Counted from the first letter of the stretch, positions 18,026 to 26,599 are shown. The stretch is 64,000 nucleotides of DNA from Bacteroidia bacterium (GCA_030529945.1 JAUMVX010000004.1:1-64000), one strand, 5' to 3'. Translations and numbers: made by a program. The notes: generated from the letters alone by a model not told the origin.

Positions 18026-18031
18026 CACATT

Positions 18032-19279
18032 ATGAACTATTTGTTTACTAGCGAGTCAGTATCCGAAGGACATCCGGATAAAGTTTCGGACCAGATTTCA
18101 GATGCCATACTCGATGAGTTCCTGCGTCAGGATCCCGAGGCCAGAGTGGCCTGCGAGACCTTCTGCAGCACAGGTCTGGTGGTCGTAGGCGGTGAAGTTC
18201 GTTCAGAAGACGCTTACGTGGACATCCAGCACGTCGTGCGCGATGTCATAAACCGTATCGGCTACGACAAGGCCGACTATAAATTCAGCGGCGACAGCTG
18301 CGGCGTGCTCAGCGCCATCCACGAGCAGAGCGCCGACATCAGCCGCGGCGTAATCCGGCAGACCGAGGAGGAGCAGGGCGCCGGCGACCAGGGTATGATG
18401 TTCGGCTACGCCTGCCGCGACACCGAGGAGTATATGCCTCTGCCGCTCGCGCTCGCGCACCGCACGCTTCAGGTATTGGCGGGAATCCGCCGGGAAGGCA
18501 AGCTTATGCCTTACCTGCGTCCCGACTCGAAGTCTCAGTACACCATAGAATATGACGAGCACAATGTTCCTCAACGCGTACACACGATAGTGCTCTCCAC
18601 CCAGCACGACGAGTTCGACAGCGACGAGGCTATGCACGAGCGCATCACCCGCGACGTGCGCGAGATTCTGCTACCGCTCCTGATGAAGACCCTGCCGGCG
18701 AAGACGGCGGAGCTCTTCGGGCACGAACCCCGCATTCTGGTGAACCCTACGGGCAAATTCGTCATCGGCGGTCCTCACGGCGACACCGGTCTGACCGGAC
18801 GCAAGATCATCGTGGACACCTACGGCGGCAAGGGCGCGCACGGCGGCGGAGCGTTCTCCGGCAAGGACCCGTCCAAGGTGGACCGCAGCGCAGCGTACGC
18901 CGCACGCTGGATAGCGAAGAATATGGTGGCCGCCGGCGTGGCCGACGAGATGCTCGTGCAGCTCTCCTACGCCATCGGAGTGGCGGAACCTGTCAGCATC
19001 TATGTGGACACCCGAGGCACGTCGCGTTTCGCCGACGCGCTGATCGCCCGCAAGATCTCTAAACTTTTCGACCTGCGTCCGTCGAAGATCATCAGCCGCT
19101 TCGGCCTGAAGAACCCGATCTACGAGCCGACCGCCAGCTACGGCCATTTCGGGCGCAAGCCTTATAAGAAGACGATGACGCTCATCCGAGGCGGCAAGTC
19201 TGTGGAGCGCGAGGTGGAATTCTTCGGCTGGGAAAAACTCGACGCCGTAAGCAACATCCGCGAGGCCTTCGGCATCTGA
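18032..19279 (+). CDS. metK: S-adenosylmethionine synthetase
   Basis: MetK makes S-adenosylmethionine from methionine and ATP. The start at ATG 18032 gives the family N-terminus [20 protein letters not shown]; upstream in-frame codons lie within the riboswitch and are not used. 415 residues. Visible motifs: the substrate loop [16 protein letters not shown] (MAT signature 1), [20 protein letters not shown] (signature 2, P-loop-like) and the C-terminal YGHFGR. Length is slightly above the bacterial average of about 390. It is expressed from its own riboswitch-controlled promoter and followed by smpB after 138 bases. Confidence 0.97.
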   Translation: MNYLFTSESVSEGHPDKVSDQISDAILDEFLRQDPEARVACETFCSTGLVVVGGEVRSEDAYVDIQHVVRDVINRIGYDKADYKFSGDSCGVLSAIHEQSADISRGVIRQTEEEQGAGDQGMMFGYACRDTEEYMPLPLALAHRTLQVLAGIRREGKLMPYLRPDSKSQYTIEYDEHNVPQRVHTIVLSTQHDEFDSDEAMHERITRDVREILLPLLMKTLPAKTAELFGHEPRILVNPTGKFVIGGPHGDTGLTGRKIIVDTYGGKGAHGGGAFSGKDPSKVDRSAAYAARWIAKNMVAAGVADEMLVQLSYAIGVAEPVSIYVDTRGTSRFADALIARKISKLFDLRPSKIISRFGLKNPIYEPTASYGHFGRKPYKKTMTLIRGGKSVEREVEFFGWEKLDAVSNIREAFGI

Positions 19280-19417
19280 TATGCAGCAGTTCCGGCGGCC
19301 GCTCCCGCGTCCAATCTTTCTGCGGACGGCCGCAGCGGCTGCGTGACTGACTGCCGGGAGGGACGCGGCCGGAAAGGCCGCGCAATATGAAAGAGGAATC
19401 ACACATAAGAGCCACTT
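19280..19417. other. Spacer between metK and smpB with a hairpin
   Basis: No gene is visible in this 138-base stretch. A perfect six-pair hairpin, GCGGCC-GGAAA-GGCCGC, lies at 19365-19381 and is not followed by a T-run, so it is not an intrinsic terminator. Another GC-rich inverted segment lies near 19324-19341. No TAnnTTTG box was found, so smpB may be transcribed through from metK. Confidence 0.4.
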
Positions 19418-19867
19418 ATGCCTAAAGCGAAGAGCAGCATACAGATAAAGAACCGCAGGGCCTCGTTCGACTACGAGTTTCTGGAGAACTACACTGCGGG
19501 CATCGTGCTCGTGGGGACCGAAATCAAGTCCCTGCGCGCGGGCAAGGCGTCCCTGTCGGACGCTTACTGCTACTTCTCAGGCGGCGAGCTCTATGTGCGC
19601 GGAATGAACATCTCCACCTACTTCTGGGGTTCGTGGAACGTCCACGAGCCCGCGCGCGACCGCAAGCTGCTTCTCACGAGGCGCGAGCTGCGTCACCTTC
19701 AGCAGGCCGTGAAGCTCAAGGGACTCACTATAGTGGCCGTCCGCGCCTACGTCGCGGACAATGGCTACGCGAAGCTCCACATCGCTCTCGCGAAAGGCAA
19801 GCACGAGTACGACAAGCGTCAGAGCATCAAGGAAAAAGACATCCGCCGCGAGATGGACCGGGGATAG
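19418..19867 (+). CDS. smpB: SsrA-binding protein SmpB
   Basis: SmpB binds tmRNA and brings it to stalled ribosomes for trans-translation. 149 residues, the normal length, with the family N-terminus IKNRRASFDYEFLENYTAGIVLVGTEIKSLRAGKASLSDAY and the C-terminal KGKHEYDKRQSIKEKD that becomes helical in the mRNA path. Start at ATG with no competing upstream site. tmRNA itself is not in this window. It converges with trmB. Confidence 0.96.
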   Translation: MPKAKSSIQIKNRRASFDYEFLENYTAGIVLVGTEIKSLRAGKASLSDAYCYFSGGELYVRGMNISTYFWGSWNVHEPARDRKLLLTRRELRHLQQAVKLKGLTIVAVRAYVADNGYAKLHIALAKGKHEYDKRQSIKEKDIRREMDRG

Positions 19868-19950
19868 GTCATTCCGGCAGAAGAGACGAGCGGGTCGCGC
19901 ACCCATTGGCCGCCCCCGGCGGGGTATCATTGGCCGCAAGGCCGCAGAAA
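19868..19950. repeat. Convergent spacer with ATTGGCCG palindromes
   Basis: Between the convergent smpB and trmB ends are two GC-rich inverted elements that both begin ATTGGCCG: one at 19905-19925 (ATTGGCC then CCCCCGGCGGGG) and one at 19929-19945 (ATTGGCCG-CAA-GGCCGC-like). A third relative is at 48405-48420. They may act as bidirectional terminators or be remnants of a dispersed palindromic element. No T-runs follow them. Confidence 0.4.
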
Positions 19951-20760
19951 TCACTTATGTCCGAAGGAATGGCGCGTGCCCTCGACTTCTCGCCAGTAGG
20001 CTGCGTCGAAGTCGGGATATTCGAACGCTCCCTCCCGGTCGAGGCTGAAACACAGATAGGTAATCTTGCAGCCCTGGTCGAGGAACATCTTCTCGTAGAA
20101 AGTCTGAACCTCGTAGAGAGACGCTATTTCATCTTCCGAAATTTCCGGGGAAGGAGCGGAGAAAAGGCTCTGAGCGGGAGTGCCGTAGAGGTCTTCGGTG
20201 CAGGCGAGAATCTTCAGGCCGTTCTTCTCAGCCACGGCTTTCGTGTACTGATGCAGGAAGATGCTGTCGGTCTTGAGATGAATCAGGCCGCCCGGAGCGA
20301 GGAACTTACGGTAGCGCTCCAGAAACAGCGGCGAGGTCAGGCGTGAGTTCTCGCTTTTCATCTGTGGGTCGGAGAAAGTCAGCCAGATCCGCGAAATCTC
20401 GGAAGGCGCGAAGAAAGCGGTGATGAATTCGATGCGGGTGCGAAGGAACGCTACATTGTCCAGAGCGTGCTCGTGGGCATACTTGGCCCCCTTCCAGAGG
20501 CGTGCGCCCTTGATGTCCACACCTATATAATTCCGCGTAGGGATGCGGCGGGAAAGGTCGATGGTGTATTCCCCCTTTCCGCAGCCCAGCTCGAGGACTA
20601 TCGGCTGACTCTCCTCGAACATCCATTCGTTCCAGGCTCCCTTTATCTCGTGGTCGCGAAGCGCGAAGTATCCATCCTGCAGAAGCTCCTCGGATGAAGG
20701 CTGGAGAAGACAGGCAAAGCCTTCATTCTCCGCGAATTTTCTTAATTTGTCGTGTCCCAT
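19951..20760 (-). CDS. trmB: tRNA (guanine-N7-)-methyltransferase
   Basis: TrmB makes m7G46 in tRNA using SAM. From the ATG at 20760 the protein is 269 residues and starts MGHDKLRKFAENEGF; a longer in-frame start would overlap gldH and is rejected. The SAM motif ELGCGKGEY is at 57-65, followed by the acidic IGVDIKGARLWKGAK, the catalytic-loop equivalent LTFSDPQMKSENSRLT, and a long C-terminal extension typical of Bacteroidota members. The usual PDPW motif reads SDPQ, a known Bacteroidota variant. Two bases separate it from the gldH stop. Confidence 0.9.
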   Translation of the reverse strand: MGHDKLRKFAENEGFACLLQPSSEELLQDGYFALRDHEIKGAWNEWMFEESQPIVLELGCGKGEYTIDLSRRIPTRNYIGVDIKGARLWKGAKYAHEHALDNVAFLRTRIEFITAFFAPSEISRIWLTFSDPQMKSENSRLTSPLFLERYRKFLAPGGLIHLKTDSIFLHQYTKAVAEKNGLKILACTEDLYGTPAQSLFSAPSPEISEDEIASLYEVQTFYEKMFLDQGCKITYLCFSLDREGAFEYPDFDAAYWREVEGTRHSFGHK

Positions 20761-20762
20761 CG

Positions 20763-21215
20763 CTATAGTTCCTCTCTCTTGCATATGATCCCCCAGCCGC
20801 GCAGGTCGCGGACCGGCTCTGTCTGCCCGAGGGTCAGAGTCCAGAGGCCGCGCTCCACGGGAATCAGACCGCTGCGGTAAGGCAGAAGGCACTGGAGGGA
20901 AAAGAATCCGTCTTCGCGGCTGCTTTCCGCGAAGGAAAAATATACGTTCTCGCTGTAGTCGCCTCCGGACGGAGAGGTCCAGACCATCCGGAGAGTGACG
21001 CCCTCCGGGGCATCCGGTCTCTGATGGTTCCCGTCGAGGCGGGTGTATAGGCTGATGTCATAACAGGCGGCAGAGTCCGACATATCCACCTCGAAAGTGT
21101 ATATTCCCTCTTGGACACAGTCTTCACGCAGTATGAACCTTTCCGTCACCGCGGGCCTGGTGCAGGCCTGCAGTAAAGTCAGGACAGAGAGGAGGATTGC
21201 CGGGAGGTGCCGCAT
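20763..21215 (-). CDS. gldH: Gliding motility lipoprotein GldH-like
   Basis: 150 residues with lipobox LQAC (C18). The body (VDMSDSAACYDISLYTRLDGNHQRPD, VRMVWTSPSGGDYSENVYFSF-like, LTLGQTEP) matches GldH lipoproteins, all-beta proteins required for gliding in flavobacteria but conserved in non-gliding Bacteroidales. The place between a RicT/PSP1 gene and the holB group is the usual neighbourhood in this phylum and is the main reason for the name. Precise role in Bacteroidales is not established. Confidence 0.7.
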   Translation of the reverse strand: MRHLPAILLSVLTLLQACTRPAVTERFILREDCVQEGIYTFEVDMSDSAACYDISLYTRLDGNHQRPDAPEGVTLRMVWTSPSGGDYSENVYFSFAESSREDGFFSLQCLLPYRSGLIPVERGLWTLTLGQTEPVRDLRGWGIICKREEL

Positions 21216-21259
21216 CTGTGGATGGTGAAAAATAAGTCGGTCAGATTTTCTGAAGTCGC

Positions 21260-22639
21260 TTACTCTGACGGCTTCGGGGCCTCGGCGCGAGGCGCTTCAC
21301 CCCTGTTTCCCCTGGCCTTGCCGCTGCTGCGGTCGGAGCGGGCGTCGCCTCGGCCTTCACCTCTGCGGCCGTCGCGTCTGTCGGAAGGACGGGCATCCCG
21401 GCGCTGATCGCGTCCCGATGTCTTCGCTGCGGCTTCACGGCCACCCTCGACGCGCTCTGTTGTCTTTGCTGCTGCATCACGGCCACCCTCTGCGCGCCTG
21501 CGGCCGTTATCCGGCTTGGCACGGCGACGCTTCCTGCGGCGGTCGGTATTGTCGAAACGCGAGATGCTGTCATCCCCCACAGCCGAAATGAACTCCGGCT
21601 TCGACGGCTCCGGCTCCAGCTTCAGACTCTCCGGCTTGATGCCTTCGGCATTCATCTCCTGGACATTCCGGACTTCCTCCGCATCGAGCGGATAGATTTC
21701 TGAAAGCGAATGCTTGTCATAGGAGAAATACATCAGCTCCTTCAGGATGTCCGTTTTCACCAGATAAGCCGGACCGTCCTCGAACTGGAGCGGCTCGGTC
21801 ACCTTCGGCAGCCTGGACTGCGCGTCCATATATGTGGCGACTTCGTAATTCAGACAGCACTTGAGCTTGCCGCATTGGCCGGCGAGCTTCTGCGGGTTCA
21901 GCGAGAGATCCTGCACACGCGCCGCCGAAGTGCTGATGGACTGGAAATTGGTGACGTAATTAGCGCAGCAGAGCTCGCGGCCGCAGACACCCAGACCTCC
22001 GATGAGACCGGCCTCCTGACGCGCTCCGATCTGCTTCATCTCGATGCGGATGCGAAACTCCTCCGCATACACCTTGATGAGCTGGCGGAAATCCACGCGT
22101 CCGTCCGCAATGTAGTAGAAGATAGCCTTGGTGCCGTCGCCCTGGAACTCCACGTCTCCGATTTTCATCTCGAGTCCCAGCTCGGCGGCGAGGCGGCGTG
22201 CCTTGATCATAGTTTCCTGCTCGCGGGCGATGGCTTCCTGCCACTTCTCGATATCGAAAGCGCGGGCCCTGCGATAGATTTTCTTGAATTCCGACTTGGT
22301 CGGATCGACCCCCTTGCTCTGCATCTGCTTGCCCACCACGGGGCCTTCGAGCGTCACTATGCCCAGATCGTGCCCCGTAGCGGCCTCCACCACGACGAGG
22401 TCGCCGAGCTTGACGTTCTGGCCGGAAGCGTTTATGTAGAAGCCCTTGCGCGTATTCTTGAAGCGGACTTCGAAAATGTCCCTGTACTCGGGCTGCGACA
22501 CTCCGTGCAGCCAGTCGTGGTCCTTAAGCTTGCAGCAGCCCTCGCGGTAAACGCAGTTCAGCTCGCCGGACTCCTCGTCCCTCTGAACGGTACAGCCGCG
22601 GTTGCAGTCGAACTGTATAGATTCTACTTTACTGTCCAT
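21260..22639 (-). CDS. RicT-like PSP1-domain protein with arginine-rich tail
   Basis: 459 residues. The PSP1 C-terminal domain spans about 70-290 (QIGARQEAGLIGGLGVCGRELCC, CGKLKCCLNYE), with conserved cysteine pairs that in Bacillus RicT help hold Fe-S clusters in the RicAFT complex affecting RNA processing. The N-terminus holds more cysteines (CNRGCTVQ, YREGCCKLKDHDWL). The last about 90 residues are low complexity and strongly basic, with a tandem repeat around VEGGREAAAKTSGR. This tail is not part of the family core and could bind RNA. The gene overlaps the end of holB by 16 bases. Confidence 0.85.
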   Translation of the reverse strand: MDSKVESIQFDCNRGCTVQRDEESGELNCVYREGCCKLKDHDWLHGVSQPEYRDIFEVRFKNTRKGFYINASGQNVKLGDLVVVEAATGHDLGIVTLEGPVVGKQMQSKGVDPTKSEFKKIYRRARAFDIEKWQEAIAREQETMIKARRLAAELGLEMKIGDVEFQGDGTKAIFYYIADGRVDFRQLIKVYAEEFRIRIEMKQIGARQEAGLIGGLGVCGRELCCANYVTNFQSISTSAARVQDLSLNPQKLAGQCGKLKCCLNYEVATYMDAQSRLPKVTEPLQFEDGPAYLVKTDILKELMYFSYDKHSLSEIYPLDAEEVRNVQEMNAEGIKPESLKLEPEPSKPEFISAVGDDSISRFDNTDRRRKRRRAKPDNGRRRAEGGRDAAAKTTERVEGGREAAAKTSGRDQRRDARPSDRRDGRRGEGRGDARSDRSSGKARGNRGEAPRAEAPKPSE

Positions 22640-23708
22640 AAGATGGAATATAGTTTATTCACGAGGTCGCAGAAGAGGATTTTAAGGTTTATGTTCCTCC
22701 CGATGAGCATATGGCTCCTGTCGAGCAGCGGCAGGGCGGTACGCGAGAAGTTCTTGCGGCAGCGCGAAGCGATCGCGCCCAGAGACTCTTTCTCACGCGG
22801 ACTCATTCCGGCCAGACTCTCCATTCCCTGCTGAAGCAGGAAAATCTTTCTGAGGGCCTCGCTTGCAAATATACAAAAAGCTTTGGCTTTCTCGCGCGAG
22901 GGCTGCGCGGAAAGTTCTTCGGCTATGTCCTGGGCGGCGCAGAGATCTTTTCTCAGCAGCGCTTCCATAAGGGAGACGAAACACTCCAGCTCCGCTCCGA
23001 CAGACTCCTCAGCGCGACTCCGACGCTTCCCCCCGAAAGAGCGGCAGCCTCCGCAGCCTCTTCGGCAGTCTTTCCGAAACGCCCCGTGAGCACCCCTGCC
23101 ACCTCGGCCTTCGACAGCGGAGCCAGACGGATGCACTCGCAGCGCGAAGAAATCGTCGTGAGCACCTTGTCCGCCGCGTGCGTGACGAGAATGAACTGAG
23201 TCTTCTCCGGCGGCTCCTCGATACTCTTCAGCAGACGGTTCGCCGTATCCGCGTTCATCTTCTCCGGCAGATAGATGACCACCGCCCGGTAGCCTCCCTC
23301 CAGCGAGCTGAGACTCAGCCGATCCCGCAGGATTTTAGCTTCCTGCACCGCGATGAGCGAAGACTTGCCGTCGAGAGCGAGCGCATCGTTCAGATCGCTT
23401 TCGAGGAAATAAGGGTTGGCGCTCACAAGTTCCCGCCAATACTGCATATAGCTGTCCGAGGTCGGTTTGTCGCCGCCCGCCTTCGGTCCCGCCGCCACCG
23501 GAAAGATGAAGCTCACGTCCGGATGGATGAGCCTCTCCACCCTCGCAGTCCCCATAAGGTCCGAAAGGAAGGCAAGCGCGAGCCCCACGGCTCCGCAGCC
23601 GTCATTCTCGTAGAGCATTATGGCGTGCGGAACCTTTCCGCGCCCGATCATCGAAGCGAGCGCGTCCCTGACGTGGTCATTTCCTGCTATTTGCGAGAGT
23701 GATGTCAT
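22624..23708 (-). pseudogene. holB: DNA polymerase III subunit delta-prime (HolB), interrupted by a frameshift
   Basis: The clamp-loader delta-prime subunit is split over two frames. The first frame, from ATG 23708, carries the AAA+ part: GRGKVPHAIMLYENDGCGAVGLALAF (degenerate P-loop, as in delta-prime), IEEPPEKTQFILVTH, SSRCECIRL and GGSVGVALRSL. It then runs to a stop near 22953. The second frame resumes with FVSLMEALLRKDL and continues to NLKILFCDLVNKLYSIL before TAA at 22624, matching the helical C-terminal domain of Bacteroidota HolB. The shift lies between about 22975 and 23015 and equals -1 (or +2). No slippery heptamer is seen. Since HolB is essential, a sequencing error is a live alternative to mutation. 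Confidence 0.8.
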
Positions 23709-23752
23709 CGTTCATTTACGTGCCGGGCCGTGTCTCCGGCGGGGGCGGCCCC

Positions 23753-24739
23753 TCATCTGTTTCTTCTGGCGGTATACTCCGCCAATGCTATGAGATGCTC
23801 CCTCGCCTGCGAGTCCCGCAGCGGCGAGAGAGTCCCGACAGCCTCGTCCACATAGTCCTGCAGCCGTCTGCGGGCGTAATCCAGACCTCCGAACTCATCC
23901 ACGAAGCCGAGCACGAGGGAACGCTTCTCCTCACTGTCCGCGGCGTCGCGCACAGCCGCACGGATCCGCCTTTCCGTCTTCTCGTCCGCCGAGGAGAGGG
24001 CCCCGAGCAGGGGCATCGTGATCTTCTGCTCCCTCAGATCCTGTCCCACAGGCTTTCCGAGATCTCCGCCGGCATAGTCGAGAATGTCGTCCTGTATCTG
24101 GAAGGCTATCCCCAGAGCCTTGGCGTAGCGTCGCATAATCTCCTCGTCCTGAGGCGAAGCGTCCACCGACTTGGCGGCTGCGACGCAGGATGTGACGAAG
24201 AGAGAAGCTGTCTTGCAGTAGATTATCCTAAGATAATCCTCCTCCGTGGTGTCATCGCTCCCGGCTTTCTGAAGCTGGAACATCTCCCCCTCCGCGAGGT
24301 CGCTCAGAGTCTTCGAGAAGAGCTCTATCACTTCCAGCCTGCGGCTTTCCGCCGAAAGCACCTCGTCCACCGCCCTCACGAGCCAGAAATCCCCTACCAG
24401 GACGGCGGCCGTGCCGCCCAGAAGCGACATTACGGTCGGTGCGCCCCGACGGGTGTCACTGCGGTCAGCCACATCGTCGTGAAGCAGCGTGGCGTTATGC
24501 AGCAGTTCCACTGCCGCCGCATAACGGATGCTGTCCTCGGAAAGCGGTCCGTCCCCGGAGGAGAGAGCCCTTGCCGAAAGCAGCGAAAGCATCGGACGGA
24601 GTTTCTTTCCGCCGTGCTCCAGAATGGAGGCGTTTATGCTGCCCAGAAGCTCTATGTCCGTAGTGAGCGCACGCTCGATTCTTGCGCAGCAGCGCTCCCA
24701 GTCCCGCCCCAGATAGCCGATGACTTCCGCTCTTTTCAT
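23753..24739 (-). CDS. Polyprenyl diphosphate synthase (IspB-like)
   Basis: 328 residues of the trans-polyprenyl synthase family, which lengthens isoprenoid diphosphates for the quinone tail. The first aspartate-rich motif is DDVAD at 88-92 (LLHDDVADRSDTRRG), the second is FQIQDDILDYAGG near 215-224. Both are intact. Chain length cannot be read; the neighbours and family suggest an octaprenyl- or similar-length enzyme for menaquinone. It is eight bases from the LOG gene and 44 bases upstream of holB. Confidence 0.9.
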   Translation of the reverse strand: MKRAEVIGYLGRDWERCCARIERALTTDIELLGSINASILEHGGKKLRPMLSLLSARALSSGDGPLSEDSIRYAAAVELLHNATLLHDDVADRSDTRRGAPTVMSLLGGTAAVLVGDFWLVRAVDEVLSAESRRLEVIELFSKTLSDLAEGEMFQLQKAGSDDTTEEDYLRIIYCKTASLFVTSCVAAAKSVDASPQDEEIMRRYAKALGIAFQIQDDILDYAGGDLGKPVGQDLREQKITMPLLGALSSADEKTERRIRAAVRDAADSEEKRSLVLGFVDEFGGLDYARRRLQDYVDEAVGTLSPLRDSQAREHLIALAEYTARRNR

Positions 24740-24747
24740 TATGGCCT

Positions 24748-25278
24748 TCAGATAATTCCCGCGAACTCTTCCACAGTCTTCGGAAAGGCGATGAGCGTCA
24801 GAGTATGCTCATCCACCATCCCTTTCTCGAGAAAATGGTTCAGAATGGCCTTTACGGGCTCATAGAAACCGTCTATGTCCAGCGCGACGACCTTTCCCGC
24901 ATACTGGCCGAGTTTCGCGAGGGTGAGGGTCTCGAACAGCTCGTCCATAGTCCCGATGCCGCCCGGAAGAGCCACGGCGAGAGAAGTCCCCTCACGCATC
25001 TTCTCCTTCCGCTCGGACATCGTGTCCGTCCAGATGAGCTGCGAAAGACGGGGATGCTGAAGTCCCGTCATAAAACGCGGAAGCACGCCGATATTCGGCG
25101 CACCGCACTCTGTCGCGGTATCCGCCACCACATTCATAGTGCCCCGGAAAGATCCCCCGGAAACTACCCCGTAGCCTTTGGAACAGGCTGCGCGGACGGC
25201 TTCCCGCGCAGCCCTGTTATACTTTTCATCTATGCCCGAACAGGACGAGCAGAAGAAAACGGCTTTTTTGTCGAACAT
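24748..25278 (-). CDS. LOG family Rossmann-fold protein (TIGR00730 type)
   Basis: 176 residues. Motifs GVVSGGSFRGTMNVVA and PGGIGTMDELFETLTLAKLGQYAGKVV include the LOG signature PGGxGTxxE. LOG proteins in plants and bacteria release cytokinin bases from nucleoside monophosphates (phosphoribohydrolase); in bacteria the substrate is often another nucleotide. The N-terminal FCSSCSGIDEKY replaces the usual GSSxGxxxxY loop, with cysteine in place of glycine. Co-transcribed with its neighbours. Confidence 0.85.
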   Translation of the reverse strand: MFDKKAVFFCSSCSGIDEKYNRAAREAVRAACSKGYGVVSGGSFRGTMNVVADTATECGAPNIGVLPRFMTGLQHPRLSQLIWTDTMSERKEKMREGTSLAVALPGGIGTMDELFETLTLAKLGQYAGKVVALDIDGFYEPVKAILNHFLEKGMVDEHTLTLIAFPKTVEEFAGII

Positions 25279-25287
25279 TCCCGAGCA

Positions 25288-25905
25288 CTAAAAGAAAATG
25301 GCGGCTGAAATGGCCACTCCCGTGAATCCCTTGTTCTCGGAGATGTTTTCCTTAATCTGGTCCGTGTACTGGTCTATCTTGCAGTTCTCGAAGTTCCAGA
25401 AGTATTTGACGCTGAGCTGAATCCTCTGCAAAGCAGTCACACCGAAACCCAGAGAGAAACCATACTCCCAGCGGCTGTCCAGCTCGGACAGGTCGATGGA
25501 GCCTTTCGTGGATACGCTTGCGACACCGGCTTTCCAGTCACCGCTGACCGCATAGCCTATGTAAGGTTCCGCAAACACATAAGGCTTGGCGACAAGCAGG
25601 TCCACGCCCCACTGAAGCTGTACCGGAACCTCCACATAACCCATAGTGGCCTTGAAATCCGCCAGACCTCCTATCTTGTCGAAAGAGGTGCCCTTCACAT
25701 TGTAGATGATTTCAGGCTGTACGGCGAAGCCGAGAATCAGCGGCTGATTATAGGCGAGACCTATGTGGTACTGGGCCACGGAAGACTTCTCGATATTCTT
25801 GAGTTTAAGCTCGGACGAAGTGAAACCGCCCACGATGCCGACCTTCTGGGCCGACGCGCAGACGCAGACGAACAGTGCCGCCGCAATAATGACTATTTTT
25901 TTCAT
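25288..25905 (-). CDS. PorT-family outer membrane beta-barrel protein
   Basis: 205 residues: signal MKKIVIIAAALFVCVCASAQ, then an eight-stranded barrel-type sequence (KVGIVGGFTSSELKL, YHIGLAYNQPLILGFAVQPEIIYNVKG, VEVPVQLQWGVDL, YGFSLGFGVTALQRIQLSVKYFW) ending in aromatic FF. This is the outer membrane beta-barrel (PorT/OMP_b-brl_2) family. Function is unknown. Nine bases from the LOG gene and six from trxA. Confidence 0.82.
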   Translation of the reverse strand: MKKIVIIAAALFVCVCASAQKVGIVGGFTSSELKLKNIEKSSVAQYHIGLAYNQPLILGFAVQPEIIYNVKGTSFDKIGGLADFKATMGYVEVPVQLQWGVDLLVAKPYVFAEPYIGYAVSGDWKAGVASVSTKGSIDLSELDSRWEYGFSLGFGVTALQRIQLSVKYFWNFENCKIDQYTDQIKENISENKGFTGVAISAAIFF

Positions 25906-25911
25906 AAGCGA

Positions 25912-26226
25912 TTAAATGAGTTTATCCAGGATATCTGTAATCTCCTTCTTGGAAACCAGGCCGACAAGCTTGTCCACCTGCTGCCCGCCCTTGAAGAAGA
26001 TGAGGGTGGGGATATTTCTGATGCGGTACTGCATCGCAATCTCGTCGGAATCGTCCACATTGCATTTGGCCACTACTGCGCGGCCCTCATACTCGTGCGC
26101 GATTTCGTCCACCGTAGGAGAGAGCATCCGGCACGGTCCGCACCAGGTAGCCCAGAAATCGACCAGCACCGGCTGATCTGAAGAAAGTATCTCAGAAAAA
26201 TTAGAGTTGGTAACGACTTTTTCCAT
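25912..26226 (-). CDS. trxA: Thioredoxin
   Basis: 104 residues from the ATG at 26226 (MEKVVTNSNFSEIL); a start ten codons upstream would lie on the mapped -7 box and is rejected. The active site WCGPC is at 28-32 inside FWATWCGPCRM, with the cis-proline segment RNIPTLIFFKGG later. Standard cytoplasmic disulfide reductase. It is first in the cluster running to trmB, with a promoter embedded in the terminator of the previous operon. Confidence 0.95.
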   Translation of the reverse strand: MEKVVTNSNFSEILSSDQPVLVDFWATWCGPCRMLSPTVDEIAHEYEGRAVVAKCNVDDSDEIAMQYRIRNIPTLIFFKGGQQVDKLVGLVSKKEITDILDKLI

Positions 26227-26235
26227 AACGTATAA

Positions 26236-26289
26236 ATATAAAAACAATCCGAGCACAAAGATACAAATGTTTTTTTATGCTCGGATTGT
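26236..26289 (-). terminator. Terminator of the RND operon containing the trxA -7 box in its loop
   Basis: A perfect 12-base inverted repeat, ACAATCCGAGCA (26244-26255) and TGCTCGGATTGT (26278-26289), is followed on the minus strand by TTTTTATATTT. It begins 17 bases after the stop of the PG0541-like gene. The 22-base loop contains TATCTTTG (26256-26263), an exact TAnnTTTG box. A transcript starting there would contain only the second arm, so it would escape the hairpin. Confidence 0.75.
26256..26263 (-). promoter_or_regulatory. -7 box for trxA
   Basis: TATCTTTG on the minus strand matches TAnnTTTG. No TTTG is seen at the ideal -33 distance. The expected initiation near 26249 leaves about 23 bases before the trxA ATG at 26226. 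Confidence 0.55.
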
Positions 26290-26305
26290 AAAAGACGGCA
26301 AGATT

Positions 26306-26599
26306 CTAAATGGACTCCTCTATGCTCCAGACGAACGCCCGCAGCCCCAGAGCCGGGGTCGCCTCATCCATCTGCCGGAGTTTCGGCAGAATCTGCCCCA
26401 CAGCCTTGTCCTCGACGATGGAGAGGATGGCGAAGTTCTGCTCCGGCCAGGCGTGGTTTCCGTAACGCGGGATGCCGGTGCTGCTTCCCCGCCCCTGGAC
26501 ATCACTCCAGCGGGTGAACCCCCTCTGGCCCAGAGACTCGAGGACCTCGGCGATTTCCTCGCCGTAGGCCTGATTATATGATATGAACAATGCTTTCAT
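26306..26599 (-). CDS. PG0541-like transporter-associated protein
   Basis: 97 residues with a PII-like (alpha-beta ferredoxin-fold) pattern: MKALFISYNQAYGEEIAEVLESLGQRGFTRW, then a linker and FAILSIVEDKAVGQILPKLRQ. In Bacteroidota a small protein of this type (PG0541 family) follows RND efflux genes, as here. Role unknown; a regulatory or sensor function for the pump is plausible. It lies 46 bases past the RND permease stop. Confidence 0.75.
   Translation of the reverse strand: MKALFISYNQAYGEEIAEVLESLGQRGFTRWSDVQGRGSSTGIPRYGNHAWPEQNFAILSIVEDKAVGQILPKLRQMDEATPALGLRAFVWSIEESI

Noticed and set aside
17906..18031. N-terminal extension of metK
   Set aside because: The extension lies in the riboswitch and terminator; the family start is ATG 18032.
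22953..23136. Programmed -1 frameshift in holB like that in dnaX
   Set aside because: No A-rich slippery heptamer at the joint and no strong downstream hairpin; an indel or sequencing error is simpler.
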